Part shown: one piece after another, positions 45,496-54,007 of the stretch | How positions within the stretch are numbered: the first letter of the stretch is position 1 | Layout of the letters: every line of letters begins with the position of its first letter | Source: Candidatus Aminicenantota bacterium | GTDB taxonomy: Bacteria > Acidobacteriota > Aminicenantia > Aminicenantales > UBA4085 | NCBI GenBank assembly: GCA_026393895.1 | Contig: JAPKZG010000092.1 | Span: forward strand, 1-64,000 | Reading direction: 5' to 3' | DNA: 64,000 bases | The notes under the pieces: generated by a model | Told to the model about the DNA's origin: nothing | Databases searched by the model: none | The model's input: only the letters and a program-made list of their open reading frames with translations | Translations under genes and position numbers: made by a program

Positions 45496-46395
45496 CTATG
45501 AGAAGATGGCGATTGGCAGTACCTGAAAGACCGGACCCTTCGCCTCGAGTTCCATGGAGGGGATCTTGAAGCCTTGAGTCTTTAATTGTTCAGACAATCC
45601 TGCGAGAGCATTATTCAGTATTTTCTCCGGCATAGCGCTAAGTGCGGTCTTTCTTATCAGATTGATCGAATCTTTATCGTCATTAATCACGCTTATTATT
45701 TTACCGAGCACATTAAAGTGGCCATCTACAAGATCAGACATAGTTGGGTCATTGAGAAACTCTCGTTCCAACGTTATCACCGCTCTATAACCGCAGGTCA
45801 ATATGTCCGTAATAATATCTACGGTGTCGCCCGCCTTCAGGCTTTCCAAGAATTGTTCCATCTGCGTTTTAATTGCTTTGTTTTTGTCTGGAGTCTGGAA
45901 TTTTTGAATCTTATTCTGTTGCTGAGGAGGGCCTTGAGAAAAAAGAATGGCCATATTCATGATCCCAATAAACGTATCCATGGTCTGGATTAATGGGTTC
46001 TTTCTCAATGGCGCCGTAAATTCTACGATCTGTCGTATCTCTGGTTTGTTATTGTCATCTATGAAACTCAACTTATTATCGGCAACAAGAATCTTTCGAA
46101 GCATTTGAAACATTGATGCCGGCGTGTGAACCTTTTCTTCGTTTATTTGAGTTCCCGAAGAACCATCTTTTTGTTTCTCCCTGTTTCCTGAAACATCTAT
46201 TCGCAGAAGGGCAGACAGGGCTTTATTAAGGCCAAAAGTCGCTCCGTACTGCTGCTTGTCACTGGCCGAAGACGATTCCATGGATGTAACCCTGGTGACT
46301 GTAGCAATCCCGCCTTGAAGCATGGCGATCATATCGAATACTATACGTTGGTTGAGATAGACGGGAATGATCAACTCGTTTTCAATGCTAGACAT
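45496..46395 (-). CDS. Cassette protein, possible DUF6414-like
   Basis: This 299-residue protein starts MSSIENELIIPVYLNQRIVFDMIAML, with GGGAGG before the ATG. The opening resembles the DUF6414 group, whose members have an IPxYL...FDLLA-like N terminus; this is a recollection and not a search. Strongly hydrophobic helices are absent and the middle is charged and Gln-rich. Function is unknown. It is preceded 28 bases upstream by the GTTAGCC core of attC site 1. Confidence 0.55.
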   Translation of the reverse strand: MSSIENELIIPVYLNQRIVFDMIAMLQGGIATVTRVTSMESSSASDKQQYGATFGLNKALSALLRIDVSGNREKQKDGSSGTQINEEKVHTPASMFQMLRKILVADNKLSFIDDNNKPEIRQIVEFTAPLRKNPLIQTMDTFIGIMNMAILFSQGPPQQQNKIQKFQTPDKNKAIKTQMEQFLESLKAGDTVDIITDILTCGYRAVITLEREFLNDPTMSDLVDGHFNVLGKIISVINDDKDSINLIRKTALSAMPEKILNNALAGLSEQLKTQGFKIPSMELEAKGPVFQVLPIAIFS

Positions 46396-46422
46396 CTGAA
46401 AGACCTCCCTTCTTTATCGCGG

Positions 46423-46493
46423 GGCTAACGTTCGAGCTAAGCGGCCATTTTGAGCGAAAGCGAAAAATGGTCCGCTTGAGCGAATGGTTAGGC
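46423..46493 (-). other. attC-like site 1
   Basis: Minus-strand cores GCCTAAC (46493-46487) and GTTAGCC (46429-46423), 71 bases. CATTCGCTCAAGCGG pairs with CCGCTTAGCTCGAACG and an inner hairpin pairs CCATTTTTCGC with GCTCAAAATGG. This is the most convincing attC in the array. Confidence 0.8.
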
Positions 46494-46582
46494 GCCAGGC
46501 ATACAACTTTCGAGATGCATAAGACATATTTTCACAATAGTATCTTGGCAGACAGCGTTAAGCACACCATGAAGATCTACAA

Positions 46583-47077
46583 TCATATAATCACGATAAG
46601 ACGTGTAACCACCACAACAAGAAGACAAGACCAAACAAACATAAACAAATAGAAAACTGACAACAGGCCTTTACGGCTAGAATAGTACTTAAGAGGAGGC
46701 TTGTGATTTCTCAATATTTCTAGGAGAGCTTTGTTATGAGCAGAAGGATGATTCCTGAAAATCCATACATCTGGAAGAGCCTTTTCCTCGAATTCAGCTA
46801 ATCTATACTCCCAATAACTTACCCAAAAGTACGCGCCCTTCACTACTCGAAGGGAGAAGACTGACAATAACATTCCTGTAACTGCAAGAGCGAGAGTCAT
46901 CATTGTCTCGTGAAGAGATGCACCACGAGCTACTCCAAGAAAAGCTTGCGTTGAAAAAGCTAGCAGCGCACCTTGAACAAGTACACATATATTGGATCGA
47001 GAGACAAAATGGTTCAACTCCAGTTCTCGACATTTTTGCAGAATCTCGAAAGCCTTATTAACGCTGTCATCATCCAT
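46583..47077 (-). CDS. Cassette membrane protein, RipA-like
   Basis: This 164-residue protein starts at MDDDSVNKAF, where GGAAGGAGG lies 5 bases before the ATG; a longer frame to 47104 would begin inside the core site. It has an amphipathic N terminus (EILQKCRELELNHF) followed by three or four TM segments and a WVSYWEYRLAEFEE stretch typical of RipA-family octameric membrane proteins. It is the first cassette of the array. Its physiological role is unknown. Confidence 0.65.
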   Translation of the reverse strand: MDDDSVNKAFEILQKCRELELNHFVSRSNICVLVQGALLAFSTQAFLGVARGASLHETMMTLALAVTGMLLSVFSLRVVKGAYFWVSYWEYRLAEFEEKALPDVWIFRNHPSAHNKALLEILRNHKPPLKYYSSRKGLLSVFYLFMFVWSCLLVVVVTRLIVII

Positions 47078-47095
47078 AATGCCCTCCTTCCTGGC

Positions 47096-47102
47096 GCCTA
47101 AC
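47096..47102 (-). other. Lone integron core site at the head of the array (attI-like)
   Basis: On the minus strand GTTAGGC is preceded by TATGTAAACGAT, reminiscent of attI ends such as the CTAAAACAAAGTTAGGC of class 1 integrons. No left half (RYYYAAC) occurs in the preceding 100 bases, so it is either attI or a partial attC. Confidence 0.5.
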
Positions 47103-47465
47103 ATCGTTTACATAGATCCATATAAAAACCGAATACCTCATTAAGTGCCGTAAAAGACGCCTGTGAAAGGAGTATCAGACAGGTCATAACCAATGAAATA
47201 TCAGCCGGTTGCGTCATAATGCGATTTTTATCAAGATGATTGATCCGAAATCGACGCGGACGGGACACCAAACAACGGCCGAAATAAACGGATTTTTCCG
47301 CTGCGACAAAACCGACTTCTAGCATTGTCCGCAACCAATTCCCTTGAATATAAATTGAGATTAACACCCTAATTTAAACGATGTCAAATAGATTGCGTAG
47401 AGCGCCGTCATCCCGATATAATGAACCGGTTATTTCCGATGTCCGCCGGCCGCAAGGAGAATCAC
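47103..47465. other. Flank of the cassette array without a clear gene
   Basis: About 360 bases. An 89-residue minus-strand frame (47367-47098) shows no known motif and I do not call it. TTGACA on the minus strand at 47387-47382 could be part of an array promoter, but no good -10 follows. Confidence 0.35.
47393..47422 (+). promoter_or_regulatory. Probable promoter of the C26-type hydrolase gene
   Basis: TTGCGT (47393-47398), an 18-base spacer and TATAAT (47417-47422). The earlier ATG at 47421 overlaps the -10 box, which favours the start at 47466. Confidence 0.5.
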
Positions 47466-48626
47466 ATGTCCCTCCGCTTTTCGCCGTCCTCGGCGCTTCC
47501 CGTGCTCGTTCTAATCGCCCTGGCCGTTTTCGGACGGGCGGCCGGAGCCCAATCCCCGGAGCGTTTTTTCGACACGGCGTCCGTCGCTCACGACACGGTC
47601 CGCCTGACGGTCTTTTACCCCTCCGTCAAAACCCTCAAGAACATCTTCGCCCTCAAGGCCCAAGGTTTCATTCCCTACAAAAACCTCGAGATCATCGGCG
47701 TTTATCACGTGAAGGAAAAAACGGACTACCGGGAATCGGTCCGGTATCTTCAGGACGAAAAAATCGAAGGCGTCCGTTTTCACGCGGTTGCCGCGGATTT
47801 GAGCGTCGAAACGCTGTATGGGCCGAACGCGGCCTCGGACGAGTTCCGGAAAATTTTCGACCTCTCCGACGGGATGATCTTCTTCGGCGGCCCCGACATG
47901 CCCCCGGCCGCCTATGGTGAAAAAACGGACTTCCGGACCGTCATCGAGGATCCGTACCGCCATTACCTCGAGTTGTCCATGATCTTCCATCTCCTGGGAG
48001 GCGGGCAAAACGAGGGCTTCAAGGGATTCCTTGAAAACCGGCCCGACTTTCCGATCCTCGGAATCTGCCTCGGGATGCAGAGCCTCAACGTCGGCGCCGG
48101 CGGAACGATGGTCCAGGACCTTTGGAGCGAGATTTACGGCAAAACCACCGTCGAGGAAGCCGTCGCTCTGGACCGGGAGCAATGGCACAAGAACCCTTAT
48201 GCCATGATCCCGCCGCTCGACCGGGATCTCGGCCCTTACATGCTCCATCCGATCAAGCTTTCGGCCGAAGGCCGCACCTGGAAAGCCATGGGGATGACCG
48301 CTGCTGACCGGCCGTATGTCGCGAGTTCCCATCATCAAAGCCTCGAAAAAATCGGGAAAGGCTTCACGGTCGTCGCGACCTCAACGGACGACCGGATCAT
48401 CGAGGCGATCGAACACGAAAAATTCCGAAACGTCCTGGGCGTCCAGTTTCATCCGGAGTTCCGGAAGCTCTGGGACGCGACGCCCGAATATAAAACCACG
48501 CCGGACGACCGCGATCTGTTCGGTTACCGGACGCAGCTCGAGGCCCATCCGCCGAGCTATGAATTTCACAAGCGGCTCTGGATCTGGTTTTTCACCCGGA
48601 TGAAAGCCCCGGGCCGGACGACCTGA
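47466..48626 (+). CDS. Secreted class I amidotransferase-like hydrolase (peptidase C26 family)
   Basis: This 386-residue protein starts MSLRFSPSS, with AAGGAG before it, and has a signal peptide (about 1-29, ending AGAQ). The class I glutamine amidotransferase triad is visible: Cys in GICLGMQSL and His/Glu in GVQFHPEF. PuuD-like gamma-glutamyl hydrolases share this core. A secreted member is unusual because the family is mostly cytosolic. It probably acts in the periplasm on gamma-glutamyl or related amide compounds. Confidence 0.8.
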   Translation: MSLRFSPSSALPVLVLIALAVFGRAAGAQSPERFFDTASVAHDTVRLTVFYPSVKTLKNIFALKAQGFIPYKNLEIIGVYHVKEKTDYRESVRYLQDEKIEGVRFHAVAADLSVETLYGPNAASDEFRKIFDLSDGMIFFGGPDMPPAAYGEKTDFRTVIEDPYRHYLELSMIFHLLGGGQNEGFKGFLENRPDFPILGICLGMQSLNVGAGGTMVQDLWSEIYGKTTVEEAVALDREQWHKNPYAMIPPLDRDLGPYMLHPIKLSAEGRTWKAMGMTAADRPYVASSHHQSLEKIGKGFTVVATSTDDRIIEAIEHEKFRNVLGVQFHPEFRKLWDATPEYKTTPDDRDLFGYRTQLEAHPPSYEFHKRLWIWFFTRMKAPGRTT

Positions 48627-48658
48627 GCGCTTTTTTCCCGGGGGCCGCCCCGGGGCGT

Positions 48659-49141
48659 TCAACCGCGGGCAAAATTCTTTCGAATTTTCTCGATGATGTT
48701 CGTGCTGGAATGTCCGCGGCGATAGGGGACGCGGTAAACCCGGCCCCCGGCGTATTCGACCTCCGCAGCTCCGACGATTTCGCCCGTGCCCCAATCACCG
48801 CCCTTGACCAAGACGTCGGGAAGCAGCGCGGCGATGATTTTTTGGGGGGTGTCTTCCTCAAACCAGGTGACGTAATCGATATCCGCCAGGGCGGCCAGGA
48901 CTTCCATCCGTTCGGCCAGGGGAAAGACGGGCCGGGCGGGGCCTTTCAGCCGCCGGATCGAAGCGTCGGAGTTTACCGCCACGATCAAGATGTCGCCCTG
49001 GGCCTTCGCCTGCCGGAACAGGTGAATATGCCCGCCGTGGATCAGGTCGAAACACCCGTTGGTGAAGACCACATGCAGGCCTTCGCGGCGCAGCCGGGCC
49101 CGGACGCGTTTCAACCTTTCGAGGGACCGGATTTTATTCAT
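48659..49141 (-). CDS. D-glycero-beta-D-manno-heptose-1-phosphate adenylyltransferase (HldE C-domain/RfaE2)
   Basis: This 160-residue nucleotidyltransferase has [17 protein letters not shown] (HxGH), VAVNSD and RGHSSTNII, the layout of RfaE2/HldE C-terminal domains. The partner kinase domain is not fused here. Its ATG overlaps the Wzt-like gene end by 8 bases, tying it to the polysaccharide operon and suggesting LPS heptose synthesis. Confidence 0.9.
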   Translation of the reverse strand: MNKIRSLERLKRVRARLRREGLHVVFTNGCFDLIHGGHIHLFRQAKAQGDILIVAVNSDASIRRLKGPARPVFPLAERMEVLAALADIDYVTWFEEDTPQKIIAALLPDVLVKGGDWGTGEIVGAAEVEYAGGRVYRVPYRRGHSSTNIIEKIRKNFARG

Positions 49142-50576
49142 GTGATTTCGACGGCAGTTTGACCGTAATTTCCGGCGAGAACTCCCAGGCGTGGGCGAGC
49201 CGGGCCACGCCCTCGTCCCGGATCATCGAGGAAACGAGGAACGAATACATGTTCCGGTGGTAATCGTAAGGGTAACCGTCGCGCTTGTGGACGGCGAGGT
49301 CGAGATAGTAGGTCCCGTTGATCAGGGGAAGCGATTCGATCCGGCAGACGACCCGGCCCTCCCCCGAAAGAGCGACGGATTCATATTCCTCCAGGTTCGT
49401 GTTCGTCCCGTAACACATCACGCCCATGGAATTGGAAATGGCAATACCGAAAACGAAATCCTTAACCGGTTCCTTGGCCGCGATGTCCAACTCGATCACC
49501 AGGCTGTCTCCGGGATGGAAAACGTGTTTTTCCTCGCCCTTGGCGTTCCGGAGAACGACCCGCCGGATCTCGACTTCCCGCTTGCCCCACCGCTGTTCCC
49601 GGCGGCCTTCGTCGGATACGGCCGTCGTTTCGGCCGCGGCGGCGGGTGTTTCGACCGGACCGGCGGTTTCCACCGGCGCCGCAACAACGGGTTTATCCAT
49701 CGCCGGCTTGACGTCCGCCGGCAAAGAAACAGGAGCGTTTTCGATCGCCGGGGGAACGGCCGGGGCGGCCGCAGCGACCTCGACGGCCGCCGCCGCTTCT
49801 TCCTTCCGTTCCCGGAATTCGGTCTCTTGTTCCTCGGTGACGTCCTGCATGTAGGCGTCGACGACCCGCTTGGGTTCTCCCAGCATCCGGATTTTCCCGT
49901 CCTTCATCCAGGCGACCTTGTTGCATATTTTAGCCACCGTGGCCAGGTCGTGGCTGACGAAGAGGATGGTCTTTTTCCGCCGGCGGAAATCGTCGATCCG
50001 GTCGAGGCACTTCGGGACGAAGGCCGCGTCTCCGACCGCGAGGACCTCGTCGATGAGCAGAACCTCGGGGTTGACGTTAATGGCGATGGAGAACCCGAGC
50101 CGCATGTACATGCCCGAGGAATACGTCTTGACCGGCGCTTCGATGAACTCCTCGAGTTCGGCGAACCGGACGATTTCGTCGAATTTGCGGGTGATCTCCT
50201 TTTTGGAGAGCCCCAGCATGATGCCGTTGATAAAGACGTTTTCCCGTCCGGAAATCTCCGGATGGAATCCCGCCCCCAGTTCGATCAGGGCGGAGACCTT
50301 GCCCGTCACCGAAATCCGCCCGGAGGTTGGCTTGGCGATCCCGGCGACCAATTTGAGGATGGTGCTTTTGCCGGAGCCGTTTTCCCCGATCAGGCCGAAT
50401 GTCTGCCCTTTTTCGACATGCAAACTGATGTCGTCGACGGCCTTAACGAGTTCGTCCGGCCTGAGCGATCCGAAGAGATCCCCTTTGACGATGGCGCTCT
50501 TGAACGTTTGAAACCGGTGCCGGGACGAGTATTTCTGATAGATCCGGGTGACGTGATCGAGTTCGATGACGGCCAT
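49134..50576 (-). CDS. Wzt-like polysaccharide ABC exporter ATPase with C-terminal sugar-binding domain
   Basis: This 480-residue protein has an N-terminal NBD with GENGSGKST Walker [16 protein letters not shown] signature, [11 protein letters not shown] Walker B and VSHDLA H-loop. An Ala/Pro-rich linker (about 250-325) leads to a beta-sandwich (about 330-480) that matches Wzt C domains, which recognise the finished polysaccharide. It pairs with the Wzm-like permease; the two overlap by one base. Confidence 0.93.
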   Translation of the reverse strand: MAVIELDHVTRIYQKYSSRHRFQTFKSAIVKGDLFGSLRPDELVKAVDDISLHVEKGQTFGLIGENGSGKSTILKLVAGIAKPTSGRISVTGKVSALIELGAGFHPEISGRENVFINGIMLGLSKKEITRKFDEIVRFAELEEFIEAPVKTYSSGMYMRLGFSIAINVNPEVLLIDEVLAVGDAAFVPKCLDRIDDFRRRKKTILFVSHDLATVAKICNKVAWMKDGKIRMLGEPKRVVDAYMQDVTEEQETEFRERKEEAAAAVEVAAAAPAVPPAIENAPVSLPADVKPAMDKPVVAAPVETAGPVETPAAAAETTAVSDEGRREQRWGKREVEIRRVVLRNAKGEEKHVFHPGDSLVIELDIAAKEPVKDFVFGIAISNSMGVMCYGTNTNLEEYESVALSGEGRVVCRIESLPLINGTYYLDLAVHKRDGYPYDYHRNMYSFLVSSMIRDEGVARLAHAWEFSPEITVKLPSKSHE

Positions 50577-51385
50577 CAGACTTCCTCCGGGAACGAATCG
50601 CGGAGACGGTCGAATACCGCGTACCCGATCAGGAAAAGGACGACCGAAACAGCCAGAGTAACCCCAAGCTTTGTCCAGTCCGGCATCCGGCCGAAGAAGA
50701 GACAGTCATGATATCCCGCGATGATGTGGGTCATGGGGTTGAAATTTAGGACTTTCCGCAGCATCGACGACTCCGGCAGCGCCCCGAGCGAATAAACGAT
50801 GGGTGTGGAGAAAAACCAGAACGTCAGCAGGTTGCCGAGAATATCCTTGATGTCCCGGAAGTGAACGGTCAGGGCGGATAGCAAAAGGGCGAAGCCCAGG
50901 GTGAAGAGATATTGAACGAGCATGACGACGGGCAGCAAGAGAGCGTAAACCGTCGGCGGTTTTCCGAAAACAATCAGGAAAATCAGGAGGATCGGCAGGC
51001 CGAAGAGAAAATTGACGAAATTCGAGGACACCGAGACGATCGGCAGAATTTCGGCTGGAAAAATGATTTTTTTGATGAGGTTGCCGTTGATCATCAAGAC
51101 GTTGGCCGAGTCGTTCGAAGACGACGAAAACCACGTCCAGGGCAGGATCCCGGCAAAGAGGTACAGGGCGTACATCCAGGGTCCCTCCCCGAGGGAGGGA
51201 TCGCGCGGCTTGAGAATGAACCCGAAGACGACGGTGTAAACGATCATCAGGAGGAGCGGGTTGAAAAACGACCAGAAAAAGCCCAAGACCGTCCCCCGGT
51301 ACCGGGCTTTCAGTTCCCGTCCGACCAGGGTACGGATGAGGAGCCGGTGTTTATAGACTTCCCGTAAATTAGCGGCGAGTTTCAT
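50576..51385 (-). CDS. Wzm-like ABC-2 permease for polysaccharide export
   Basis: This 269-residue protein has six TM segments, LVGRELKARYRGTVLGFFWSFFNPLL at the N terminus and NPMTHIIAGYHDCLF near the end, matching the O-antigen/teichoic-acid exporter permease family. It moves lipid-linked polysaccharide across the inner membrane with the Wzt-like ATPase. Its start overlaps the TrmN6-like stop by 17 bases. Confidence 0.92.
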   Translation of the reverse strand: MKLAANLREVYKHRLLIRTLVGRELKARYRGTVLGFFWSFFNPLLLMIVYTVVFGFILKPRDPSLGEGPWMYALYLFAGILPWTWFSSSSNDSANVLMINGNLIKKIIFPAEILPIVSVSSNFVNFLFGLPILLIFLIVFGKPPTVYALLLPVVMLVQYLFTLGFALLLSALTVHFRDIKDILGNLLTFWFFSTPIVYSLGALPESSMLRKVLNFNPMTHIIAGYHDCLFFGRMPDWTKLGVTLAVSVVLFLIGYAVFDRLRDSFPEEV

Positions 51386-52124
51386 TCGACGGTCCTTCGA
51401 GCATCGCCGATACCTCCGGCGTGAATCCTCCGCCGCTTTCCGGATGAAGGATGAGCGGCGGAAGCACGGTTTCCTCTCCCGGAAAAGCGGCGGCGAACCG
51501 GAGTTCAGCCAAAAATAGATTCGGCCCTTCGTTTTCGCGCGGATGGATCCGCCGGACGACGGCCGGCCTCAAGCCCCGGCCTTCCGCGGCGCCGCGGAAT
51601 TCCCCTTCCCGGGCGGCCGGATAGACGAAAAAAGCCCGGCCGTCACCTTTCAAGAGTTCGGAAACGGTTCGCATAAGCTCCATAATATCGCACGTTATTT
51701 CGTGTTTTGCAATCGCCTTCTCCCTGTCCGGGCAGGGGGATCCGGCTTTTTTCTCATGGTAAGGCGGGTTGGAAAGCACGACATCGAACCGCCGCCCGGG
51801 CCGGTAGCTCCGCAGGTCGACCTCGACGATCTCGACCCGGCCGGCCAGGCCGTTTCCGGCAACGTTCCGGCGGGCCATGTCGGCCAGTCGCGGCTGGATT
51901 TCCACCGCGGTCAGGCGGCGGAACGGCCGGAAACCCAGCAGGACCGCCACCACCCCGTTTCCCGTCCCCAGCTCGCAGACGTCGTCGCCCGGGCGGATCT
52001 CGACGAACGCCGCAAGCAACGGCGCGTCCGTGGCGAAGCGATATCCTTTTTTCGGCTGGATCAGGCGGACGCGCCCCCGGTAGAAATCATCCAGGGTTTC
52101 ACCGGACCGGAGGGTGTCGTCCAT
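51369..52124 (-). CDS. tRNA1(Val) (adenine-N6)-methyltransferase-like protein
   Basis: This 251-residue class I SAM methyltransferase has ELGTGNGVVAVLLG (SAM loop) and LSNPPYHEKKAG, the NPPY motif of N6-adenine methylases of the YfiC/TrmN6 type. The opening GYRFATDAPLLA is also typical of this family. It is presumably a tRNA modification enzyme embedded in the polysaccharide locus. Confidence 0.85.
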   Translation of the reverse strand: MDDTLRSGETLDDFYRGRVRLIQPKKGYRFATDAPLLAAFVEIRPGDDVCELGTGNGVVAVLLGFRPFRRLTAVEIQPRLADMARRNVAGNGLAGRVEIVEVDLRSYRPGRRFDVVLSNPPYHEKKAGSPCPDREKAIAKHEITCDIMELMRTVSELLKGDGRAFFVYPAAREGEFRGAAEGRGLRPAVVRRIHPRENEGPNLFLAELRFAAAFPGEETVLPPLILHPESGGGFTPEVSAMLEGPSNETRR

Positions 52125-52136
52125 CGTCCTGTTTCA

Positions 52137-53474
52137 TCATCCGGGAATCGAGGTTTCCGGGGAAACAAGCAGGTTCAGAACTTCCCCGAAAATCGACCGG
52201 GCCGTCGTCTCGAAATTCGACCGGGAAAACAGGCGCGATTTTTTCCACGCCGCCCGCCCCAGCGCTTCGGTTTTCGCCGGGTCTCCGATCAAGGCCAGAG
52301 TACGCTCGAGCAGTTCGGCCGTGGAGCCGACCAGGAAACCGTTGACCCCGTGATCGACGATCTCGGGGAGTCCTCCGCCGTCATAAACGAGCGGGACCAC
52401 GGCGTTTTGCATGGCTTCGACCGTGGTCATGCCGAAATGTTCTGTTTCGCCGGGGTCCTCCCGCTTCACCCCGCACATGTGCCAGAACAGGGCGGCTTCC
52501 CGGTAAAGGGATTTTAATTCGGCGGCCGTGACATTGACTTTCAGTTCGACGCAGCCGCCGGCCTCGCCGGCGATCATGTCCTTCAATCCGGCCAGATACG
52601 GATTTCCGGGCTGGCTTCCGCCGGCCAGAATGAATTTCCAGCCGCCCACGGCCTCCGGCCGTTGCCGGCAAAGTTTCAGGAATGCTCCGATCATTTCCCG
52701 TTGTCTCTTGAATCCCTCCGGCTCGAACCTGGTCGCGGAAAGAATGATTTTTTTCTTGGGAACGTCGATCCCGCCAGCCTCCATGTCGACGGGCGGATAG
52801 AGCAGCCGGTGAGGGGCGAACCCCCATTTTTTCCCGATCCATTCGGCCGTATAGCGGCTGTTGCAGACCACCCGGGTGTATTGATCGGCGTAAAAATAGC
52901 TTCGCGGCCGACGTTCGGGAAAATGGCAGATTAAAACGGAAACGCAGGCCAGGGGAAAGACCATCTCATTCATGCTGTTGTTGACGAACACGTCATAGCG
53001 GCCGCTTTCCCGGCTGATCCGATGAAACGGATTTTCGATGTCGCGGGAAACCAGGGCCGGGTCGAGGTTGACCGCCTTCCGTTCATCGAAATACGGCAGC
53101 GGGATGACCTTGACCGGAATGGAGGACAGGTCCAGGTCGTACCACTCCCGGAACTTCCCATACCCGATGTCCCTGTTGGCCAGGATCGTGATGTCGAACA
53201 GGTCCTTCAAGGCCGAAATCATGGTCAGCCCGTATTTCTGAGCGCCGCCGATGAAATGAAACGCGTGGTCGTAGACGGCCAGGGTCGGTTTCCGAAGGCC
53301 GAGGGCCACCTCCCTTTTCATCAACTCATTGACGGCGGCCTGGATCCCCTTGCGACGCAAAATCTCCCCGACGGCCTCGGCCAACCCGGCGCCGGTCATC
53401 AGAGAGCCGTTTTTCATCTTCATCAAGCGGTCGGCTGATCCTTCTCGACCTCGACGGTCATCGGGGCGGTTCAT
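52137..53474 (-). CDS. Glycosyltransferase, GT4-like
   Basis: This 445-residue protein has a GT-B fold with the C-terminal motif EHFGMTTVEAMQNAVVPLVYDGGGLPEIVDHGVNGFLV (shown as its E-x7-E region around 350-385). The N-terminal half has HFIGGAQKYGLTMI. It starts within the end of the coiled-coil gene (17-base overlap); an ATG at 53423 is an alternative. Sugar donor and acceptor cannot be told. Confidence 0.8.
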   Translation of the reverse strand: MNRPDDRRGREGSADRLMKMKNGSLMTGAGLAEAVGEILRRKGIQAAVNELMKREVALGLRKPTLAVYDHAFHFIGGAQKYGLTMISALKDLFDITILANRDIGYGKFREWYDLDLSSIPVKVIPLPYFDERKAVNLDPALVSRDIENPFHRISRESGRYDVFVNNSMNEMVFPLACVSVLICHFPERRPRSYFYADQYTRVVCNSRYTAEWIGKKWGFAPHRLLYPPVDMEAGGIDVPKKKIILSATRFEPEGFKRQREMIGAFLKLCRQRPEAVGGWKFILAGGSQPGNPYLAGLKDMIAGEAGGCVELKVNVTAAELKSLYREAALFWHMCGVKREDPGETEHFGMTTVEAMQNAVVPLVYDGGGLPEIVDHGVNGFLVGSTAELLERTLALIGDPAKTEALGRAAWKKSRLFSRSNFETTARSIFGEVLNLLVSPETSIPG

Positions 53475-53994
53475 CCGCGGATCCGCCCCGGAGCCGGGCG
53501 GCGGCGTTCAGGCCCTCGAGTTTGTTCCGGAGAAGGGCGAGGTCTTCTTCGTACCCGGCAACCTTCTCCTCAAGCGCTTTCAGGCGTTCGGCCCGGCGGC
53601 CGTCCCGGACATGCAGGGTCCGGAACAGGGCCGCGACCTGACGGTTGAACCGGCTCTGGTCCCGGTTGAACCGGTTCTGGAGGTCCAGAGACGCGTTGAG
53701 CTGGGTGAACGTCGTTTTCAACAAGGCCCGTTTTAAGAACACGACCGGTCTGCCGAGCGTTTTCCGGTGTGACGTAATCGCCCGGATATCGGGCTTGGTT
53801 TCGACGAAGCCGTTGATCAACGGGATCGTATCCCGGAGATAATCGGCCAACTCCTTGTCCGACAATTCCTCCACCGGCGGGGCGAATTCCCGGTCGATTT
53901 CCCGTCCCAGGAGCTTCCTCAAGTCGGAAATCTCCTCCTTTTTCCGGTCCAGTTCTTCCTTCAAATACCGGATTTCCGCTTCAAGTTCATTCAT
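53458..53994 (-). CDS. Coiled-coil protein of the polysaccharide locus
   Basis: This 178-residue protein starts MNELEAEIRYLKEEL (AGGTGG 7 bases upstream; a TTG 6 bases earlier is less likely). An N-terminal coiled coil (about 1-45) is followed by a helical middle and another helical stretch (about 105-165, LKALEEKVAGYEEDLALLR). There is no enzyme motif. Coiled-coil proteins such as WbdD act as chain-length rulers in ABC-dependent O-antigen systems, so a ruler or tether role is possible but speculative. Confidence 0.6.
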   Translation of the reverse strand: MNELEAEIRYLKEELDRKKEEISDLRKLLGREIDREFAPPVEELSDKELADYLRDTIPLINGFVETKPDIRAITSHRKTLGRPVVFLKRALLKTTFTQLNASLDLQNRFNRDQSRFNRQVAALFRTLHVRDGRRAERLKALEEKVAGYEEDLALLRNKLEGLNAAARLRGGSADEPPR

Positions 53995-54007
53995 CGGCAA
54001 TCCACCT

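Larger units (their letters stand above)
43188..47102 (-). mobile_element. Integron cassette array lacking an integrase (CALIN-like)
   Basis: Four minus-strand genes are each followed by an imperfect palindrome of 58-75 bases, bounded by RYYYAAC-like and GTTRRRY-like core sites. A lone GTTAGGC core precedes the first gene. Gene order, strand and the gene-then-attC layout match integron cassettes. Base composition is clearly lower in GC than the flanks. No tyrosine integrase is in the window. The call rests on visible architecture and not on a covariance-model search. Confidence 0.8.

Noticed and set aside
47098-47367. 89-residue minus-strand open frame upstream of the cassette array
   Set aside because: It has no motif or good start site and probably only spans attI-like flank; too weak to call a gene.
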